Source of the DNA: Azadirachta indica
Lineage: Eukaryota; Streptophyta; Magnoliopsida; Sapindales; Meliaceae
Direction: 5' to 3'
NCBI GenBank assembly: GCA_022749755.1
Contig: CM040449.1
Location: 11,008,363-11,072,362 of the forward strand
Length of the DNA: 64,000 nucleotides
The notes under the pieces were generated by a model that was not told the origin of the DNA, searched no databases, and was given only the letters and a program-made list of their open reading frames with translations. This document shows positions 62,101 through 64,000 of this stretch, in pieces (positions within the stretch are counted from its first letter, which is position 1; each line of letters opens with the position of its first letter). The position numbers and the translations under genes were made by a program.

Positions 62101-63901
62101 ACAGTATGACATCACCCTGCTACTGCAGCAATATAATACATGGAAGTATAGTGATTGCTAAAAAGTAAAGAATGCATAACTAAACAAAAACTTGTACATA
62201 TTACTGATCACAGTTTCCATCAATACAAATACAAAGACAAGAATGGACGAACAAGACCATGCAATCACACAATTGCAATACAGATTGCTACAATTATATG
62301 AAAAGTCAACTAAGGACGAATTTATTTAGACATCGGTGGTGGCCAGTGACAAACTGTTTTTGACTGGATGAATTTCCTTGTCAAAGTTTTCATACTTTGA
62401 ACTGTTTTATTATGTTGGCATTTTTCTTAAAAATAAAACACTGTATATCAACAGACAACAGTGATGCATTTTCACCGCTAAGAACTATGGAAGACAAGTG
62501 CATGTAATTCTCAATGCTTGACAAAGTTTTTGTGTACAGAAAATAATTGTCAAAATATTTGCACAATCAAACTAAATGAACAGAAAGTCGCATATAGCTT
62601 AAGATGTTCATGCAGATACTATTGCCAAGAAGTTATATGAAAAATACCAACCATTCCTGAGGAAAGCTACTGTTCTCTTCAACATTGGATTTTCTCACAG
62701 AACCAGCATGCTCAGAAAAAGAAGCTGTTTCATCCAGCTGATGGTCCTGCAAATAAACAGCTACAGTGACTAAAGATCGCAGCATGACTTCTAAGGTGTG
62801 CAGCAGAAATTAAGACGGAAAATCCTTTTGGAAATGAAAGTTGAAATAAAGTGTAAAGTAGAAGGGAAAAACAAAATTATTCAAATTAAGATGCTGTAAT
62901 AAGTACCACATGTGAGCCACTGAAGAGCTTACAGCATTCCTCTTGGTCATCAACTAACATGACAGGGACTTCTGATGGTGTTTCATTCAAGCGTTCTTCA
63001 ATACAACATTGATTTGAAGATGCATTATATTGATGTGGAACACAGGGAAACTTATCAAATTTTAATGACTCAACAGAGCCATCAAATACTGACGAGATAG
63101 CAACCTCCGGATAACAAGTGCTATTAACAGCAGTTTCCTCATAGAACATCCAATTTCTCCAATCAATAGACATAACTTCTTCCTGGCTCCTTTCAAATAC
63201 ATGAATAGGACCAATAGTAACCTTCTTGTGTTTTCTTAGAACTGAACCACAATTACTTTCTACTCCATTCACATCCTGATTTCTCTTTCCTGCTTTCCAA
63301 GATGAAAAAAATGGATGTATTTGCTTTCCTGCGAACATCCGTGAATTTTCCTGATCAAAGACGGTAGCAAAGGTTATAAGCAAGTATTACATTTATAATT
63401 ATAAAGTGATTAAAGCCCAAAGTTATTAAAAACCAAATCTATTGTTCATAGGCCACTCTGTATCAAATCCCCCACAACAGGTTTACCACATAGAACTTCA
63501 AAAAACACTAATACATCACATACAACTCAATTTCCAACATAGTAATACTACACCTGCCACACTTATCCAAAATTTTTAGAGGATTAGTATTATTTTTCCC
63601 AAAGATACATTATTAGATTGCTGATACGCTAGACATTCATGCACGGGTAGACAATTTTCTAACTGAAACTAAAACAAAATAGATATTCACCAATGTCCAG
63701 CCAAAGGAACTAAATAAAACTTAATAAAAGAACAAACTGGGGACAACAGAGCAAAGAACAGATACTGACCTCAGCTATCAATTTTGCCTCCAACCTTAAA
63801 TTAGGGATTGCTGCCGGAGATGCATCCTCACTCTCCATTTTATTATTCGATATTTTCCCATTTTTCTTAGGTGTAGTCTTCTTTGGAGACTTCTCCTTTA
63901 A
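56179..63901 (-). CDS. ELG1: ELG1/ATAD5-type RFC-like AAA+ subunit (3' part; 5' end outside window)
   Basis: Large subunit of an alternative clamp loader that unloads PCNA after replication and repair, in the nucleus. Fourteen exons give 1134 visible residues: 63770-63901, 62907-63350, 62652-62746, 62032-62116, 61668-61880, 60932-60991, 60035-60114, 59552-59877, 59222-59313, 59006-59135, 57411-58594, 57034-57314, 56415-56582, 56179-56293. Visible-residue landmarks: basic start (KEKSPKKTTPKKNGK); PIP-like IHPFF (55-59); SIM-like VMLVDD (174-179); LWTYKYRPKITKE (RFC box II); split Walker A GPVG|SGKS (320-327); Walker B LILFEDVD (442-449); sensor-1 TSN (476-478). A ~395-residue exon (57411-58594) is low in conservation and holds DLNLPP (810-815). 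The end (EYLSSLSCISRSEASRLS; basic RRR patches) matches plant ELG1. Closest remembered relative: Arabidopsis At1g77620. Confidence 0.94.
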
Positions 63902-64000
63902 CTGTAAACGAGCAAGAAATTTATTAAATTATGGTCATTAATCAAAATTAATCCCGGCAATGAGAAACTAATACGCAATTGCACAATAAATTGCCTTTTT

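Overview
The window is nuclear DNA of a flowering plant, a eudicot and most likely a rosid. Evidence: AT-rich sequence, GT-AG introns, plant-only protein families, plastid targeting on riboflavin synthase, and close protein matches to Arabidopsis genes as I remember them. The species cannot be named from sequence alone. Seven convincing protein-coding genes were rebuilt by hand by joining exons. In every multi-exon gene the splice phases close and the exon lengths sum to whole codons.

Layout. 1-4524 (-): 5' part of an SGT-type TPR co-chaperone, running off the left edge. 6219-7067 (+): single-coding-exon plastid riboflavin synthase, lying between two inverted ~150-bp repeats (4669-4836 and 8424-8573). 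8966-9108: a tRNA-like SINE. 10091-27810 (-): a complete 29-exon PDS5 cohesin regulator of 1397 aa, with several tandem duplications in its introns. 29034-30376 (+): a two-exon 117-aa one-helix protein. 30377-35340: a long AT-rich gap with a small cluster of regulatory-looking motifs. 35698-38527 (+): five-exon nucleotide-sugar/triose-phosphate-type transporter (UDP-GALT1/GONST5 clade). 40004-47059 (-): 12-exon ATR3/Tah18-type diflavin reductase. 48560-49622 (-): three-exon USP-like protein. 49740-56178: AT-rich gap with two non-autonomous DNA-transposon-like elements. 56179-63901 (-): the last 14 visible exons of an ELG1/ATAD5-type RFC-like AAA+ subunit, running off the right edge.

How the genes relate. 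PDS5 (cohesin maintenance) and ELG1 (PCNA unloading) both act behind replication forks. The order PDS5 / nucleotide-sugar transporter / ELG1 matches what I recall for At1g77600-At1g77610-At1g77620, so it looks like old conserved microsynteny with ATR3 and the USP-like gene inserted. Other genes are ordinary housekeeping: chaperone delivery, flavin synthesis, cytosolic Fe-S electron supply (ATR3 needs FMN and FAD), and Golgi sugar-nucleotide transport.

Most unusual observations: a lone start-stop uORF (AUGUAA) in the transporter leader; an EAR-like DLNLPP motif plus PIP-like and SIM-like motifs in ELG1; two GC-AG introns; a triple in-phase NAG acceptor; the inverted repeats around riboflavin synthase; and an orphan site-II/telobox promoter-like block. 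No prokaryotic systems, CRISPR arrays or viral genes were seen.
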